From: Synura sp. LO234KE
Lineage: Eukaryota > Sar > Synurophyceae > Synurales > Mallomonadaceae
Direction of reading: 5' to 3'
NCBI GenBank assembly: GCA_015143735.1
Contig: VKHC01000064.1
Coordinates: forward strand, 1-21,239
DNA length: 21,239 bases
A program made the position numbers and the translations under genes. Under the pieces are notes generated by a model. The model ran no database searches. It was given only the letters and a program-made list of their open reading frames with translations, and was not told the DNA's origin. Of the stretch, positions 18,771 to 21,239 are shown in pieces; positions within the stretch are counted from its first letter, which is position 1; every line of letters begins with the position of its first letter.

Positions 18771-19583
18771 ATGGGAGAGTTACGTTGTACTCATGCAAGG
18801 TAGAGTTCATACTTAAATTGCCAGAGGGACTTTACTTAGGACCTGGCTGGAACCTGTGCTCGCAGGAGTTGTTGCGTCAGGATGAAACAGTTGTAACAGG
18901 CCGCAACCGGGTCATAAACAGTGAACATGCTAGCGAGATTATAAAATGCCTATACTGCACTATAATTTCACTTCTGTATTATATTGGACTGATCAGTAGT
19001 TCGCGTGTCTCCTCCAACGGGATCTATCTGCAATCTACACTTCACCTAACTTGATTTTTTACTTCTTGCGCTAGTAGCATAGTTGTACTGATATTATTCT
19101 ACATATCTTTCCACATTAGAATAATCCGTCTATTACGGATACCCTGCTTTCTGCCGGAAGATTTTAGCTGTAATTTACAGCGCTGGTTAGGTAGCTCTGG
19201 GTACACGAGTGGGGTGTAGATGTATGTGCTGTTCTGAGGGCGCATGAATGGTTTGGTAAACCTAGTGTGGTCGGAATTGAATACACTCAGCGGGACGTCT
19301 CCTATCAAAACATTTGTATGGCGTTGGGGCGCGGAGTTCGGTTGGTGCGCTATGGTGCTTGCGTGACATTTACAGTAAGTACAATCTTATTCCACCCTAG
19401 TCTACTGCACTAATACTTCTATCTATTCATCTATCTAGCTTAGTTATACTTCTACACTAGCTTTACTCTATTTTAAAACTGATCTTGGTGCTTCTAGTGA
19501 CTACTCTATACCAGTAGATAAGATAGCTTTTAGGTAGCTTCATCGATAAGTTCGCGGGAGGGAGAATACTTATACAAGAGCGC
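18771..19583. other. Intergenic DNA; no supported gene
   Basis: A 108-codon plus frame (18728-19054) starts inside SINE-like copy C and has no recognisable domain, so I treat it as chance. A CTA/TCTA-rich stretch lies at about 19400-19540. Confidence 0.35.
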
Positions 19584-19672
19584 TTTTTTTCAAAAGATAT
19601 ACTTAGCTTAGAGAAAAGCATGCAAATATAGCAATCTCATATCACCCTATGAGCCATAAAAGTGCGGGATGT
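19584..19672 (-). mobile_element. SINE-like repeat, copy D (minus strand)
   Basis: Read on the minus strand it gives TGGCTCAT (19649-19656), TTGCATGCTTTTCT, AAGCTAAGTATAT (AGCTAAG at 19602-19608, 48 bases on) and an A-rich end (19584-19592), closely matching copy B from the TGGCTCAT box onward. Its 5' part is shorter or diverged. The opposite orientation to copies A-C argues against a simple tandem origin. Confidence 0.65.
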
Positions 19673-20874
19673 GGCGCTGCGTACTTCATGTTGCGTGGGA
19701 CGTTTTGGACATGAGTTGATGTATGTGTGGTGTGGGATGGTGTGTCATACGAGTGACATAATCTAGACGTGAGTGTACGAGCACGAGCTAAGCGACAGGA
19801 ATATACGGCTGGGAGTGCATAGCAAAACGTTTGGCAAGCACGAGAGGACTTGAAGTCTGCAGGTGGAGTGGCGTAATCATGCGGGAACATGCAAGGTAAG
19901 TAATTTTACCTCCAGGAGAGATCTCGAATTAGGCTGGGCGGTCAGAGCTTTTTCGGATATCCTGAGGCAAAACTGAGGTGACGGAAATGATATACAGCTG
20001 TTATGAAGTGTGTATAAGGTGATTATATTGGATCCAATTGAGCAAGGAGATCCTTGCGTAGTAAATTGCACAGATTATTTGCCATGATGAGGGAAGTCCA
20101 CTCAAAGGAAAGCAATGCCGGATGTGGATCCCGAAGGCCTACTGCACTACAGAACCTCTCCAGAGCATCTTATTAATTCCCGAGAGAATTGGAGTTAAAT
20201 TGACATCGACAAAGCCTTTTATGAATTTACTTTTCTGAATGGGCGTGGGAGATAGGACCAAATAGTTGTCCAAGGCAGCGGTCGAAATATTCTTCAATTA
20301 GGTGAGATTTATCCCATTCTTATACGAACCAGTTTGAATTTCATTAGAGAAATGAAAAGGCTGTGGGCATGACATGGCCTTCCAATTTCCCGGCACTCGA
20401 GGCTGCATAGGTTAAGTGCGCAATCTGAAGTTGAGTGGAAGAATTAGAGATTGGAGTTAAAATGAATCCTGGACTGAGAAAAACTAATATTTGAGGAAGT
20501 TGCCCAGAAGGAGGGAGGCACGGACCGGGATATCTGCAGAACAAAATTTCAAAAGTTGGCCTTGAGAACAATCTGGCGCAGTAGCATTGTAATAAACTCA
20601 ATACGCAGCTTCAGAATCATAATCAGGATCGGGATTTATACAGGATCTGGAATAGCCTGGTTATTCATTACTTATTGTTTGTTAGTTAGTTGAGCATTTT
20701 CTGAATTTTTTTCTGAACTTTTCGAGCCTTTTTGAATTAGAAGTAATTCATATCATCTCCTTGGCGATTTCTGTTGGAACTCTTAACAATCCGAGTAGAA
20801 AAATCTTTGTTGCAGATTTGTACGATAAACCACCATCACGTTTTTAAAACCCATCTGTGTACCAAAATAAAAGC
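19673..20874. other. Intergenic DNA; no supported gene
   Basis: Minus frames at 19642-19890, 19877-20071 and 20344-20601 are short and unrecognised. A minus-strand stretch around 20150-20360 (about SPTPIQKSKFIKGFVDVN) looks mildly protein-like but is interrupted. No gene is called. Confidence 0.3.
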
Positions 20875-21182
20875 ACTTTAGTATCCGTTAAAGTGTTCCT
20901 AAAGTACCGGTAAAGTACCATTAAAGTACTGCTAAAGTATCACTTTACAAGTTGCTAAAGTCACGTCTCGCGATGGCTATAGGATTTTGGTACTTTAGTG
21001 GTACTGCCGTAGACTTTAGTAATACTTTAAAAATTAAAGTTTTACTATAGCAAAACTTTAGTATCATACTTTAGTAATACTTTAGTATTTAAAGTTTTAC
21101 TTTAGAATCTAAAGTTTTACTATAGTAATCATCCTAAAGTTAGTTTCAAAATACTTTAGTGGATACTTTAGTGGGTACTTTA
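20875..21182. repeat. TAAAGT/ACTTTA fold-back array, partly 11-bp phased
   Basis: By hand count, 22 exact copies of TAAAGT or its complement ACTTTA lie in about 308 bp. TAAAGT starts at 20889, 20900, 20911, 20922 and 20933, exactly 11 bp apart; ACTTTA starts at 21013 and 21024, and 21068 and 21079, also 11 bp apart, and at 21153, 21165 and 21177, 12 bp apart. The left side is mostly TAAAGT, the right mostly ACTTTA. The block near 20905-20940 is a close inverted match to 21151-21186, so the array can fold on itself. It resembles a fold-back element or MITE grown by short-unit amplification. No coding capacity. Family unknown. Confidence 0.85.
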
Positions 21183-21239
21183 GCGGCTTCATGTCATTGT
21201 AGAAACAACAGAATATTAAATAGTTGAGCATGAAATACT
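21183..21239. other. Right edge; nothing recognised
   Basis: Unique-looking AT-rich sequence to the window end, too short to interpret. Confidence 0.3.

Noticed and set aside
18728-19054. 108-codon plus-strand frame
   Set aside because: Begins within the SINE-like copy C and has no recognisable domain or start context.

Overview
The window looks like transposon-rich nuclear DNA of a eukaryote. There are no operons, no Shine-Dalgarno-spaced genes, no tRNA or rRNA gene and no CRISPR array. Almost all recognisable protein-like sequence belongs to broken non-LTR retrotransposons (LINEs) carrying reverse transcriptase (RT) and RNase H parts. Base composition is a mosaic of GC-rich dead coding sequence and AT-rich filler. 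A LINE with an RNase H domain fits many algae, fungi and protists. A red algal genome would fit, but I cannot name the organism from the sequence.

Layout. 1-782: no supported gene, a few perfect palindromes. 783-5697: a near-perfect head-to-tail tandem duplication of a 2,457-bp unit; each copy carries a decayed LINE reverse transcriptase on the minus strand, a cluster of GC-rich hairpins and an AT-rich tail. 5765-5998: a hairpin-rich GC block that could be a structured RNA. 6001-6846: AT-rich filler. About 10344 down to 6847: a large minus-strand pseudogene visible as overlapping open frames in different phases, family not recognised, containing a 26-bp minisatellite. 10652-14968: a plus-strand, 5'-truncated LINE relic. 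It runs from the end of the RT (thumb and connection) through a Ser/Thr/Pro-rich stretch to an RNase HI domain that still has all its catalytic residues, then a proline-rich C-terminal tail split off at an 11-C run. An AT-rich block with strong dyads (about 11936-12300) lies inside it. 15073-19672: gene-poor AT-rich DNA with four copies of a short (about 90-106 bp) SINE-like repeat, one flanked by a 15-bp direct repeat that looks like a target-site duplication. 17300-18301: weak coding-like frames. 20875-21182: a dense array of TAAAGT/ACTTTA hexamers, partly phased at 11 bp, whose two ends are inverted repeats of each other.

How the parts work together: no host pathway is visible. The window reads as layered retroelement debris. 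Dead LINEs could have supplied the enzymes that moved short non-autonomous elements, but no specific LINE-SINE partnership can be shown here. The candidates for something undescribed are the short SINE-like family, the TAAAGT fold-back array, the unidentified minus-strand protein and the surviving RNase H frame.
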